Shown piece after piece: positions 26,701 through 35,111 of a stretch of DNA of 64,000 nt. The DNA lies in NCBI RefSeq assembly GCF_024171945.1, contig NZ_JAMTCR010000002.1, positions 186,001-250,000 of the forward strand, read 5' to 3'. The notes beneath the pieces were generated by a model that saw only the letters and a list, made by a program, of their open reading frames with translations, was not told where the DNA came from and ran no database searches. Numbering within the stretch: the stretch's first letter is position 1; each line of letters starts with the position of its first letter. The DNA is from Actinokineospora globicatena. Lineage in GTDB: Bacteria; Actinomycetota; Actinomycetes; Mycobacteriales; Pseudonocardiaceae. A program made the position numbers and the translations under genes.

Positions 26701-26936
26701 CGGGCACCACGACCTACGACTACCTGGACGTCTTCGCGAACCCGGCGTTCGGCACCGTCGCGGTGACCGACGCCAACGCGACCCGCGCCGCCGGTGCCCA
26801 GTGGACGGTCTCCGGCTCCGTGACCGCGAACCAGGCCCCGGCCGCTGGCCGCGTGCTCCTGGGCAACGTGGAGGTCCGCAACGACGCGAACGTGCTCATC
26901 GGCACGGGTGACGTCGTGGTCCAATCGGTGTCGTAA
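23715..26936 (+). CDS. secreted subtilisin-like serine protease (S8)
   Basis: 1073 residues. Signal peptide about 1-36 (TANA-A cleavage), an inhibitor_I9-like propeptide to about 135, then the peptidase domain with D187 (IVDSGID), H361 (GSHVAGI) and S553 (NGTSMASP). The D-to-H spacing is long because of a roughly 100-residue insertion rich in NDDDP/NRDGN loops that could bind Ca2+. After about 620 come beta-sandwich regions, including a PPC-like stretch (LGAKIGKT..DLDLAVYNC..). ATG follows a purine-rich AAGAAGGAAG site. A strong terminator follows. It is secreted, probably for nutrient protein degradation. Confidence 0.94.
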   Translation: MIQPPRRRRGRIALGMAFTTAVAGAVLTTIPTANAAPAQVPTEEGPGIGKHDQELLAKAQQAGEKTVKVLIATKDGDAARHVDELTKAGAKVEYREDEIGYVRAEVAVDKVTKLAKLPGVQALDLDENIALDDPRPTGQVDPTPQPAPGPSTPRVNPYMPIGDINAAQFVNEHPTWDGRGTTVAIVDSGIDLDHPALNKTSTGERKVTDWVTYTDPTFTDGVNNDDDPTWIQMSTPTTGPENGLPNESGALRYGVFNERDARLGGEVGSDVNRDGNPAGSNGLFGVLWNPATGTVWVDTNQNKNFGDDQALTDYKVKYDIGTFGKDNPATPVKESMPFVVQTDVANNVVNIGIVSGAHGSHVAGIVAGNRLFGGTVNGAAPGAKLVSVRVCLFVTGCTNHALLEGMIYSARDAGADVINMSIGGLPALNDANNARAELYDRLIDTYNVQMFISAGNSGAGVNTVGDPSVATKVLSVGSYITKETWKSNYGSDLGRAESLHGFSSRGPREDGGFKPDIIAPGSAISTVPTWQAGQPVPGTYTLPPGYAQFNGTSMASPQAAGAAALLVSAAKAKNVSHTAAQIRTAFRSTARFVDGLGAYEQGNGLIDTKKAWNLLKDNPKQTDISAKVPVNTALSPLLKTPGIGTGIYDREGVKTGDRYTRTYTFKRTTGSDYPVTYQVKWVGNDGTFSSLPVVTLPKNADVKFTVTINPRSAGIHSAILNLDSPLTSGIEAQTLNTVIAAEDFTSANGYSVRKGGQLGRNEVAKFYYRVPANTPAFKVDLQGGGTGAGAGQLRFLRFHPYGVGIEANSSTNCYNPPVAGCDAGSPTSRTVTNPQAGVWEVVVEARRTSDTAFAPFTLTTSVLGASVTPNPDTIASATKGTPVVRSYTLKNLFGAFTGKANGTALGSAKLGQLSITDGQNQQYPVVVPAGSTSLRAKIGKTSDVGADLDLAVYNCTSGSCVLAGQQADGDSEEEVTIANPAAGTWIVLVQGYAVPAGTTTYDYLDVFANPAFGTVAVTDANATRAAGAQWTVSGSVTANQAPAAGRVLLGNVEVRNDANVLIGTGDVVVQSVS

Positions 26937-26964
26937 CCGAGCCTGATTCCCAGCGGTAAGCCGA

Positions 26965-26994
26965 GTGGGACCCGCCGTTCGCGGCGGGTCCCAC
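26965..26994 (+). terminator. intrinsic terminator of the protease gene
   Basis: 13-bp perfect stem GTGGGACCCGCCG / CGGCGGGTCCCAC closed by a TTCG tetraloop and followed by TTGTTTTG, 28 bp after the protease stop. Classic rho-independent form. Confidence 0.93.
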
Positions 26995-27070
26995 TTGTTT
27001 TGTGGGCCGTACGGATGCAGATGTCTCTTTCCTGCCAGCCCTTGCGCTTGCACGCCGGCAGCATGGTCGG

Positions 27071-28534
27071 GTGTTGATCGACCCGGAGTTGGGATACCGC
27101 GCGGTCGTCTCCCGCGACGCGCGCTTCGACGGTCAGTTCTTCCTGGCCGTGCGCCCGACCGGGCTCTACTGCCGACCATCGTGCCCAACCATCGCGCCCC
27201 GCAGGCGCAACGCGGAGTTCTTCGCGACCGCGGCCGCCGCGCAGCAGGCCGGATACCGGTCCTGTAGGCGCTGCCTGCCCGACATCGTGCCCGGCTCCCC
27301 GGAGTGGGACACCCGGGGTGACCTGGCCGGACGCGCGATGCGGCTCATCGTCGACGGAGTCGTGGAACGCGAAGGCGTCCCAGGTCTCGCGCGCCGGGTG
27401 GGCTATTCGGAGCGGCACCTGACCCGGGTGCTGACCGCCGAACTCGGCGCGGGACCACTGGCTTTGGCCAGGGCCCACCGCGCCCACACGGCCCGGCTGC
27501 TGATCGAGACCACCACGATGTCGGTGTCGGACGTGGCCATCGCGTCCGGTTTCGCCAGCGTGCGCCAGTTCAACGACACGATCCGTTCGGTGTTCGCGAC
27601 AACACCGTCCGAACTGCGGGTCGCCGCCCAGCGCGCGGGACGGGGCAGGCAGCACGCGGGCGCGGGACGGGTCCGACTGCGGCTGCCGGTCCGAACCCCG
27701 TTCGACGCGGCCGGGATCCTGGCATTCCTGTCGGCCAGAGCCATCCCCGGCGTCGAATCCGCCCGCCCCGGCCGATACGCGAGAACCCTTCGCCTGCCCC
27801 ACGGTTCAGCGACCGCGCACATGCGCCCGGCAGGCACCCACGTCGAATGCACACTGCGTCTGGCAGACCTACGCGACCTGAGCACAGCGGTCTCCCGCTT
27901 GCGCCGACTGTTCGACCTGGACGCCGACCCCGCGGCCGTAGACGGGGTCCTAGTCACCGACCCGGCGTTGGCGGTATCTGTCGCGGGGATACCCGGGATC
28001 CGCGTGCCAGGCAGCGTAGACGGCACCGAGACGGTCGTACGGGCCTTGCTGGGACAGCAGGTAAGCGTCGCCGCCGCCCGAACCGCCGCGCGTCGACTGA
28101 CGGAGGCTGTAGGGGAGCAACTCTTAGCCCCACAGGGCGAATTGACGACCCTGTTCCCATCAGCAGCGGCTGTCGCCGAACGCGCCTCCGAAATCCTCAC
28201 CGGCCCCGCCCGCCGCGTAGAGACCATCCGAACCATCTGCGCCGCCATCGCCTCCGGCGACATAGAACTCCACGTCGGCGTCGACGGAGAGGCATTACGC
28301 AGCCGCCTCCAGTCCTACCCCGGGATCGGCCCCTGGACCGCCAGCTACGTAGTAATGCGCCTCCTAGGCGACCCAGATGTCCTACTCCCCCAAGACCTAG
28401 CCCTACGCAACGGCGCCCGCGCCCTCGGCCTGCCCTCTAGCATCGAAGCCCTCACCGAACACGGCCGCCGCTGGCGCCCCTGGCGCTCCTACGCCGCCAT
28501 GCACCTCCTCCGCGCCGCAGGCCCCACCGTCTAA
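27071..28534 (+). CDS. Ada-AlkA fusion: methyl-adaptor regulator and 3-methyladenine glycosylase
   Basis: 487 residues. The Ada N-terminal zinc/methyl-acceptor domain has all four cysteines (GLYCRPSC and SCRRC). An AraC-type HTH follows (LTRVLTAELG, SDVAIASGFASVRQFN). The C-terminal half is an AlkA domain with the helix-hairpin-helix YPGIGPWTASYV and catalytic Asp in PQDLALRNG. It combines methylphosphotriester sensing, transcription activation and base excision of alkylated purines. GTG 27071 gives the family-typical (V)LIDPELGYRAV start; the frame opens at 27002 inside sequence just after the terminator. Confidence 0.94.
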   Translation: MLIDPELGYRAVVSRDARFDGQFFLAVRPTGLYCRPSCPTIAPRRRNAEFFATAAAAQQAGYRSCRRCLPDIVPGSPEWDTRGDLAGRAMRLIVDGVVEREGVPGLARRVGYSERHLTRVLTAELGAGPLALARAHRAHTARLLIETTTMSVSDVAIASGFASVRQFNDTIRSVFATTPSELRVAAQRAGRGRQHAGAGRVRLRLPVRTPFDAAGILAFLSARAIPGVESARPGRYARTLRLPHGSATAHMRPAGTHVECTLRLADLRDLSTAVSRLRRLFDLDADPAAVDGVLVTDPALAVSVAGIPGIRVPGSVDGTETVVRALLGQQVSVAAARTAARRLTEAVGEQLLAPQGELTTLFPSAAAVAERASEILTGPARRVETIRTICAAIASGDIELHVGVDGEALRSRLQSYPGIGPWTASYVVMRLLGDPDVLLPQDLALRNGARALGLPSSIEALTEHGRRWRPWRSYAAMHLLRAAGPTV

Positions 28535-29025
28535 CCCCTCCCCCACCCTTCCTCGAATCACGCTGCCCACCCGCGCCCCACCCCAAGCCCGGACAGCCTG
28601 ACCACCCCACGCCCCCACCAAGCCCCCACACTCAGTCCCAACCCACCAGGTACGACTGGCTAGGCCTCCGACCGCCTTGCCCGGGACGCCCGCCGACAAC
28701 GTCGGCCCCCCAAGCACCCGCCGACGACGTTGGCCACCCACCGCTCCACGAAGGCGCTGGTGCCAACTGCTCGATGGGGCGGACTTGTTTTGTGTGGGGG
28801 GACGGTACCTGTAGCGTCGGTAGCGGACAGGGCCATGCTTTTCGGCCCCTGCTTTGCGGTCCTGCCACGGGTGTCGTAGGGGCCCCGCGCAAAACAAGTT
28901 CGCCCCATCGAGCTCTTCACATTCTCGCGTCAGTTCGATGCCGCAGGCGAGGCGTTTCCCGCAGCGAAGCGAAGGCACGAGACCCGGACTTCCCCAGCTC
29001 AACGCCTACTCAGCCACAGCCACCC
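28535..29025. other. gene-free convergent interval with inverted-repeat element
   Basis: No gene. It holds two similar hairpin units, CCGCCGACAACGTCGGCC and CCGCCGACGACGTTGGCC (about 28691-28735), then the 145-bp inverted-repeat element listed separately. It is flanked by the 3' ends of the Ada-AlkA gene and sbcC. Frames crossing it on either strand are low-complexity and overlap each other. Confidence 0.6.
28769..28913. repeat. 145-bp element with 30-bp terminal inverted repeats
   Basis: The left arm starts GCTCGATGGGGCGGACTTGT and continues with TTTGTGTGGG; the right arm is its reverse complement with three mismatches in about 30 bp, ending ...GCCCCATCGAGC. The 85-bp centre contains no reading frame. 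Shape and size fit a miniature inverted-repeat element or a large hairpin (attenuator or bidirectional terminator). Target-site duplications were not evident. Confidence 0.7.
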
Positions 29026-31989
29026 TCACACCGACAGCCGCAGCGTCGACCCACCCCTCCCCTTCAAAACCTTCACCCGAGTAGGAATCCGCTGCCGCAG
29101 CTCGTCCACATGCGACACGATCCCCACCACCCGCCCCCCATCCCGCAACTCGTCCAAGATCGCCATGACCTCGTCCAGTGTCCCAGCGTCCAACGTCCCG
29201 AACCCCTCATCCACGAACAGGGTGTCCAGCAACGCACCCCCGCCGCTCTCCGCCGCGACCACATCCGCCAGCCCCAACGCAAGCGCCAGGGAAGCCACAA
29301 ACGACTCCCCACCGGACAGGGTCTTCGCAGGCCGCGTCATACCCGAGTAGTCATCCAGCACGTCCAACCCAAGCCCACCCCGGGTCCCCCGAGCCCCAGC
29401 CTGGTCAGAGTGCTCGAACGAGTACCGCCCCTGCGTCATCTTGCGCAACCGCTGGCTCGCAGCAGTGGCAACTTCCTCAAGGCGCGCAGCAAGCACGTAA
29501 GACCGCAGCGACATCTTCGTGCTGTTCTGCCCCCGACCGTTCACTACGTCAGTCAGCGCGTCCAACTCAGCGAACTCAGCCTCTATGGGCGCTAGCTCAG
29601 CCCAAGCCTTCTGCAGCAACGCCCCCAACCCAGCGAGTTGCTCTAGCCGCATTGAGGTCTCGCGGGCCACAGCAACAGCGTTCTCCGCGGACTCACGCGC
29701 TGCCGTGGCGGCTTCCAACAGAGGTGCCAAGTCGACGTCTAGGTCTGCCTCAATGCCAAACAGGTCAGGGTCGGACAAGGTAGCCCGGTGCTGCTGCTCA
29801 GCCTCGGTAGCCTCAACGAGCCTGCTGCGGAGCTTGTCGATGATCGGCTCAGTGCGAGCGGCGGCAAGAGCCTCCGCAAGCTCAAGGAAGCCGGCAACGG
29901 AGACCTGGTCTGCGAGAGCGTCGCGCTGCTCGCGGACGCGGTCGTGTGCGGTTAGTGCCTTCGCGTGGGCTTCGATGAGGGTGTCGATGGCGGTGACCGT
30001 GTCTAGGACGTGCTGGCGGCGCTCTACGACCGAGGTGTGCTCGCCGCGTGCTTCGTCCACGATGGACTCGCGGCGGAGGATGGCCGACTTCAGCTCAACG
30101 CCCTCTGCGGAGAGCCTGCCAGCCTCAACCTCTTGCTTGGCGTGTTCATTGCGCAGAGCCTCGTGATCGCGCTCTACGTTCCGGAGCGTGCGCTCTAGCG
30201 TCGGGTAGCGCGAAGCGAGTTCGTTAGAGGCAACGAACGCCTTGTCAGCTTCGGCGTAGGCGGCGGCGATGTCCTGGCCCTCCCAGGGGGTCAGCCGCTC
30301 CAAGAGAGTGTCGACGGCTGAACGGGCCCGAGTGAGGGCAATGCCTGCCTGCTCGCGAACTCGCAGTGCCGCTACCTCAGCCGTTTGCGCCCTCTGCTCG
30401 TCAGCTGCGGTAGCGGCACCGGTCGGAGTCGACGCTGGGTGCGGATGTTCGTGACCGCCGCAGACAGGGCAAGGGTCGCCGTCGGACAGTCCTGCGGCTA
30501 GCTCTGCGGCCATGCCGTCGAGTCGGAGTTGCCGGAGGCGCTGGACTTCCTCACGCGCGGCTTGGTGCTTGTCGGTCGCTGCCCGCGCGGCGTCTTCAGC
30601 GCCTACGACAGCCTTCCGCGCAGCTGGCAACGCCTTCTGGTTCCCTAGAGCGGCATCGATCTCCGAGCGCCGAGCACGTAGGCCGACCAACTCAGCGCGC
30701 GCGGTCGTCGCGGCGGTAAGAGCCTCGCGGGCCTTTACGAGCTGATCGGGATAAGACGTCAGCCGACGCTCGATCTGCACTAGGTCAGCACGGATCGCCT
30801 CTTCGCGCTCCACGAGCGCACTCAGCCGCCGCTTGTCAGCGCGCTGGTGTTCGGCCTCGGCGACCAGCTTCGCCAGTCCGCCGGCCTCTTCCCGGAGCTT
30901 GCCTACCGCCTCGCGCAAGGTCGGTAGCGCGGCGTCGGCCTCTTCAACGCCCCGCGCGGCCACCTTCTCGGCGCAGTCAGTCACCACGGCGTCCGCGTCA
31001 TCGGCGCGCCGCTCGAGGGTCATCAGCTGCTCGGTAGCCGTGACGACCGGGACCGCGCGCTCGGCGGCCGCCAGTTCATCCCGCCACGCGATCCGCTCAG
31101 CGGCCTGGTGCGCCAGCTCGGCGAGCCCGTTGACGGCCCGGTGCACACGCTTCACGCGCCCCTGGAGGTCCCGACCGTCGAGCAACGCGTCCTCTGCCCG
31201 GACCCGGCGCTTCGCGGTCGCAGCGGCGGCCTCAGCGGCCTTCTCGGCGGCTTGCTCGGCGTCAGTCAGGATCCCGTCGAGCCACGGCAGGTCGGACCGC
31301 TCGGGCGGCTCGATGCCCGCGGCCTGGGCGAACCGGGCCAGCAGCACGGTCGACGCCGCCTGGCGCTCGTCACGTTCGCGGCCGAGTTCCCGGCGCTGGT
31401 CGCGGAACCACTGCTCGACCCGCTCGAAGTGCTCGGTGCCGAACAGCTTCTCCAGCAGCTTCTCGCGCTCCTCGGTGGAGGACCGGAGGAACCTCGCGAA
31501 CTCGCCCTGCGGCAGCAGCACGACCTGGAAGAACTGCTCCTTCGTCATCCCGAGCAGCCGCTCGACCACGCGGGCGACCTCGTCGATGCGGGTCACGCCC
31601 TCGGGCCGGTGTCCGGACGGGGCGGCGCCAACCCAGGTCAGCGACGCCTTGGCCTGCTGCTTGGTCGTGCCGCCGCCGCGCCTCTTAGGGCGCTCGTACT
31701 CCGGGCTGCGGGTGATGCGGAGCCGGTGGTGCTGGACGGTCAGCTCCAGCGTCACCTCGGTGTGTGTGTCCGGGTCGGCATAGTCGCAACGCAGACGCTT
31801 AGCCTCCGCGCGAGCGCCTGGCACAGCACCGAAGAGCGCGAAGGCGACCGCGTCGAGCAGGGTCGTCTTACCGGCGCCAGTATCGCCGTGCAGGAGGAAC
31901 AGGCCGTCGGCGCCTAGAGCGTCGAAGTCGACCTTCTCGGTCCCCACGAACGGCCCGAACCCGGTCAACTCCAGGAAGTGCAGCCTCAC
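29026..31989 (-). CDS. sbcC: SbcC-type nuclease subunit ATPase
   Basis: 987 residues. Walker A HGDTGAGKTTLLDAV at the N-terminus, long coiled coils, a zinc hook DPCPVCGGH at the centre (about 500), signature LSGGESFVASLALALGLADVV and Walker B LLDTLFVDEGFG at the C-terminus: the SMC-like architecture of SbcC/Rad50. With SbcD it forms a nuclease that opens hairpins and processes double-strand ends. GTG start overlaps the sbcD stop by 4 bp. Confidence 0.96.
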   Translation of the reverse strand: MRLHFLELTGFGPFVGTEKVDFDALGADGLFLLHGDTGAGKTTLLDAVAFALFGAVPGARAEAKRLRCDYADPDTHTEVTLELTVQHHRLRITRSPEYERPKRRGGGTTKQQAKASLTWVGAAPSGHRPEGVTRIDEVARVVERLLGMTKEQFFQVVLLPQGEFARFLRSSTEEREKLLEKLFGTEHFERVEQWFRDQRRELGRERDERQAASTVLLARFAQAAGIEPPERSDLPWLDGILTDAEQAAEKAAEAAAATAKRRVRAEDALLDGRDLQGRVKRVHRAVNGLAELAHQAAERIAWRDELAAAERAVPVVTATEQLMTLERRADDADAVVTDCAEKVAARGVEEADAALPTLREAVGKLREEAGGLAKLVAEAEHQRADKRRLSALVEREEAIRADLVQIERRLTSYPDQLVKAREALTAATTARAELVGLRARRSEIDAALGNQKALPAARKAVVGAEDAARAATDKHQAAREEVQRLRQLRLDGMAAELAAGLSDGDPCPVCGGHEHPHPASTPTGAATAADEQRAQTAEVAALRVREQAGIALTRARSAVDTLLERLTPWEGQDIAAAYAEADKAFVASNELASRYPTLERTLRNVERDHEALRNEHAKQEVEAGRLSAEGVELKSAILRRESIVDEARGEHTSVVERRQHVLDTVTAIDTLIEAHAKALTAHDRVREQRDALADQVSVAGFLELAEALAAARTEPIIDKLRSRLVEATEAEQQHRATLSDPDLFGIEADLDVDLAPLLEAATAARESAENAVAVARETSMRLEQLAGLGALLQKAWAELAPIEAEFAELDALTDVVNGRGQNSTKMSLRSYVLAARLEEVATAASQRLRKMTQGRYSFEHSDQAGARGTRGGLGLDVLDDYSGMTRPAKTLSGGESFVASLALALGLADVVAAESGGGALLDTLFVDEGFGTLDAGTLDEVMAILDELRDGGRVVGIVSHVDELRQRIPTRVKVLKGRGGSTLRLSV

Positions 31990-33128
31990 TCGCGCTCCTT
32001 ACCAGCGACGGCAGCAAGAGCCTCCCGCAGTAGCGCGCGCTCGGAGTCGTTCGGCGGGCTGTTGCGGGTGTCCTCAACGAAGCAACAAGCGACTTCCTCG
32101 TCCGTGCGCCCCTTCACCGTCTCGGTGTACCGGCGGACACGCGGCTTGCCGCCCTCCGGTTGCCAGTCCAGGTGCAGCGCGTGGGGGAACCGTTCCCGCA
32201 ACCGGCGCATGGCGTCTAGAGGACGGACCTGGTCGGTCAGCTCTACCGTCAGGAACTTCTCGACCTCGAACTCGTGCGCGGGGTCGGTCAGCAGGTCTTG
32301 GATCTGTCCGCGCAGACGCCCCAAAGCGCGCGGCACGGGCAGTTCGCGGCGCTCGACCCCGGCCAAACCGTTGGCGTCGAACTCAACGAGCCACACGGAC
32401 TTGTGGTGGTTCGCCTCGGAGAACGAGTACGCCATAGGGCTTCCCGAGTAGCGCAAGTGCTCGGCGATGGTCTGCGGGCCGTGGAGGTGGCCGAGCGCGG
32501 CGTAGTCGATCCCGTCGAATAGAGCGCCCGGTACGTGGGGGACGCCACCGACAGCGATGGTGCGCTCGGAGTCGCTAGCCTCACCGCCGATCACGAAGGC
32601 GTGCGCGAGAACGACGGACCTAGTCCCGCGCACGGCCAAGTCGGCCTTGATCCGGCGCATAGCCTCACCGAGCACGGCAGCGTGACCGCGTAGCTCGGGG
32701 TCTCCTAGGGCGTGGCGAGCGAGCTCTGGTTCCAGGTAAGGGATGCCGTAGAAGGCAACAGGCCCGTGCGAGTCCTCTAGGAGCACCGGCTCGTGCAGAT
32801 CCGCGATCGCGGTGCGCAGGTGCAGGCCGCCTGCCTTCGCGAACGCCGCGAACGCGCCGAGGCGGGGGGCCGAGTCGTGATTGCCCGGGGTGATGATGAT
32901 CCGCGCACCCGCCGCCGCGATCCGGTGCAGCACGCGGGCGCACGCATCGACCGCCTCGGCTGAGGGCACCGCACGGTCATAGAGGTCACCGGAGACCACT
33001 ACGACGTCCACGCGCTCGGTGTCGACGAGATCGGCGAGGCCGCCGAGCACCGATTCCTGCTCCGCGAGCAGGTCGCGGCCGTGGAACGTGCGTCCCACGT
33101 GCCAGTCGGAGGTGTGCAGGACCCGCAT
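31986..33128 (-). CDS. sbcD: SbcD exonuclease subunit
   Basis: 380 residues. Calcineurin-like phosphoesterase motifs in order: HTSDWHVG, GDLYD, TPGNHDS, and GHLHGPQ, matching the Mn2+-binding residues of SbcD/Mre11. The C-terminal capping domain is present. ATG 33128 gives the family-typical MRVLHTSDWHVG start; the longer frame from 33272 was rejected. First gene of the coupled sbcDC operon, divergent from rmuC with a 124-bp gap. Confidence 0.96.
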   Translation of the reverse strand: MRVLHTSDWHVGRTFHGRDLLAEQESVLGGLADLVDTERVDVVVVSGDLYDRAVPSAEAVDACARVLHRIAAAGARIIITPGNHDSAPRLGAFAAFAKAGGLHLRTAIADLHEPVLLEDSHGPVAFYGIPYLEPELARHALGDPELRGHAAVLGEAMRRIKADLAVRGTRSVVLAHAFVIGGEASDSERTIAVGGVPHVPGALFDGIDYAALGHLHGPQTIAEHLRYSGSPMAYSFSEANHHKSVWLVEFDANGLAGVERRELPVPRALGRLRGQIQDLLTDPAHEFEVEKFLTVELTDQVRPLDAMRRLRERFPHALHLDWQPEGGKPRVRRYTETVKGRTDEEVACCFVEDTRNSPPNDSERALLREALAAVAGKERE

Positions 33129-33252
33129 GGCGGGCCACGGTAGGCCGATCTTGCCCCCGATCGGGGGAGGCTCGCCGGTCGAACGCCCGTTCGAGTCTGG
33201 TTCTGTCGGGGCAATACGGTAGGGATCACTGCTGTACGAAGGAGGTGTTGCC

Positions 33253-34188
33253 GTGACCGCCGTGCTCGGCACGATCGTCGCCGTGCTCGTCCTGCTGCTG
33301 GTCGGGGCGGGCGGGCTGTTCTGGCGGCTCTACACCGACGCGCTGCGCCGGGCCGATGCCGCGCGCGCCGAGGTGGCCGCCGAGCGCAGCCGCTCGGACG
33401 GGCACCAGTCCGCGCTGCGCCGCTACGAGGTCGCCTTCGCGTCCATCAGCGGTCGCGGGGAACTCGGCGAGCAGGTGCTGGTGGAGACGGCGCGGTCGCT
33501 GGGGTTGCGCGAGGGCCTGCACTACACGCTGCAGACCGACGTGGCCGGTGGCGGCTCCGCGCGGCCGGACCTGCTGCTCGTGGTCGGCGACGACCGCCGC
33601 GTCCCGGTCGACGCCAAGATGAGCATGGCCACGTGGGCCGAGGCGGTGGAGACCGACGACGCCGAGGAGCGGCTCGACGCGCTGCGCGTGCACGTCCGCA
33701 ACATCCGCTCGCGCGCGGCCGAGCTGGCGGGCAAGGGCTACCAGCGCTGGGCGGACGCGATCTACGGGACCGTCATGTTCGTCCCGTCGGACGCCGCCGT
33801 GGTCTCCGCGCTCGACACCGACCCGACGCTGCTGCGCTGGCTGCTGGACCGCCGGGTGTTCCTGTGCGGGCCGACGGGGTTCGCGGTGCTGGCCTCCGCC
33901 GCGCTGTTCGCCGCGACCGAGCGCACCCTGGCCGCCGACGTCGACGCGGTCCGCGCGGGTGCGGCCGCCGCCCACCGAAACGCGACCGCCGCGGTCGAGG
34001 CGGTCAACCTGTCCAGCACCCACCTGCAGCGGTTCCTGTCCGCGCGGCGGCGGGAACTGGACGCGCTGGAGCAGTTCCGCTCGACGGTGACCCCGCTGAC
34101 CGACGCGTCCGGATCGCCGTCCCCGGTGCCGGACCTGCGCCGGGTCGAGGAGTTGGTGGCGGGGGGCGAGGAGGAGCTCACCGGGTGA
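33253..34188 (+). CDS. rmuC: RmuC-family DNA recombination protein
   Basis: 311 residues. One N-terminal membrane segment (about 4-24), a short coiled coil, then the RmuC core: GRGELGEQVLVETARSLGL, RPDLLLVVGDDRRVPVDAKMSM (PD-(D/E)xK-type nuclease fold with D...D-x-K) and TVMFVPSDAAV. It is shorter than E. coli RmuC (about 475 residues) because the coiled coil is reduced. AGGAGG lies about 8 nt before GTG 33253. RmuC limits recombination-associated inversions and restricts DNA; it diverges from sbcDC. Confidence 0.92.
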   Translation: MTAVLGTIVAVLVLLLVGAGGLFWRLYTDALRRADAARAEVAAERSRSDGHQSALRRYEVAFASISGRGELGEQVLVETARSLGLREGLHYTLQTDVAGGGSARPDLLLVVGDDRRVPVDAKMSMATWAEAVETDDAEERLDALRVHVRNIRSRAAELAGKGYQRWADAIYGTVMFVPSDAAVVSALDTDPTLLRWLLDRRVFLCGPTGFAVLASAALFAATERTLAADVDAVRAGAAAAHRNATAAVEAVNLSSTHLQRFLSARRRELDALEQFRSTVTPLTDASGSPSPVPDLRRVEELVAGGEEELTG

Positions 34189-34292
34189 ACCAGGCATTTC
34201 GGACCTCGTGCGCGCGATAACGAGTGGACCCGGGGATCGGTTACGGCCAAGTCACGGCGCGTCATCGGCGGGACGGTCTAACGTGTGCGGGT

Positions 34293-34955
34293 GTGACCGC
34301 GACCCGCGATCGCCGAAGCGATCTTGACGACTCCCCCGCCGCGCCCGCGTGGGACGAACGGCCCATCCTCGGCCGCTCGCGCGGGCTGCCCTGGTGGGGC
34401 GCGATCCTGCTCGCCTGGGGCCTCACCGCCGTCGCCGCGGTGATCGACATGCAGGCGCAGGGCACCCTCGGCAAGATCTTCCAGGCGACCTACGTGATCA
34501 GCTGCGTCGCCGCGATCTGCCTGGTCCGCCGCGCGAACCTGTTCGGCCCCATGGTGCAACCGCCGCTGGTGTTCGCCATCGTCGCGGTCGTGGCCAACCT
34601 GGCCCTCGCCCCGACCGACGCGGGCGGCGGCAAGCGGACGCTGCTGATCACCATCGGCTTCCCCCTCACCAGCAACTTCCCCACGATGGCCATCACCACG
34701 GGCATCACCCTGGGGCTGGGCATCCTGCGGCTGTTCATGCAGCGCGACCCGGACCGGGTCTCGGGCTCTCGCTCCGGTTCCAGTTCGCGTTCAGGTTCTG
34801 GCTCGGGTTCCGGTGAGTCCGCGCGCGCCAAGGCCTCCGCGGCGTCCGCACGGCCCAAGTCGACCCGTGAGCGCCCCTCCGCCGAGCGCGGCTCCACCCG
34901 CACGACCGACCGCAAGCCCCCGCGCAAACCCCGCGACCGCGAAGACCGCGCCTGA
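34293..34955 (+). CDS. DUF6542-type membrane protein
   Basis: 220 residues. After a polar N-terminus comes RGLPWWGAILLAWGLTAVAAVIDM, then GTLGKIFQATYVISCVAAICLVRRANLF and MVQPPLVFAIVAVVANLAL: four membrane segments with the spacing of the actinobacterial DUF6542 family. The C-terminal about 65 residues are a disordered Ser/Arg/Lys tail (SGSRSGSSSRSGSGSGSG). GTG 34293 is chosen; TCTAACGT upstream could be a -10 region giving a leaderless mRNA. Function unknown. Confidence 0.8.
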   Translation: MTATRDRRSDLDDSPAAPAWDERPILGRSRGLPWWGAILLAWGLTAVAAVIDMQAQGTLGKIFQATYVISCVAAICLVRRANLFGPMVQPPLVFAIVAVVANLALAPTDAGGGKRTLLITIGFPLTSNFPTMAITTGITLGLGILRLFMQRDPDRVSGSRSGSSSRSGSGSGSGESARAKASAASARPKSTRERPSAERGSTRTTDRKPPRKPRDREDRA

Positions 34956-35111
34956 CTCTTCTCTTCCTGGCTGTCCAGTTGAGCTTCGGCGCGGCATTGT
35001 CGGCGCCTGATTCGGGGCGCCCGTGCGGCCGCTGGCAGGGTTTTCCGCCCGCCTGAAGCCCTGGATGTCCCGCCCCTATCGAGTGGATCTCACCCGCCCT
35101 GGTCCCATTCG

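Noticed and set aside
23688-27188. 1166-residue open frame antisense to the subtilase gene
   Set aside because: Arg/Gly/Val-rich shadow frame caused by GC-rich codon use; no domain, while the sense strand has complete catalytic motifs.
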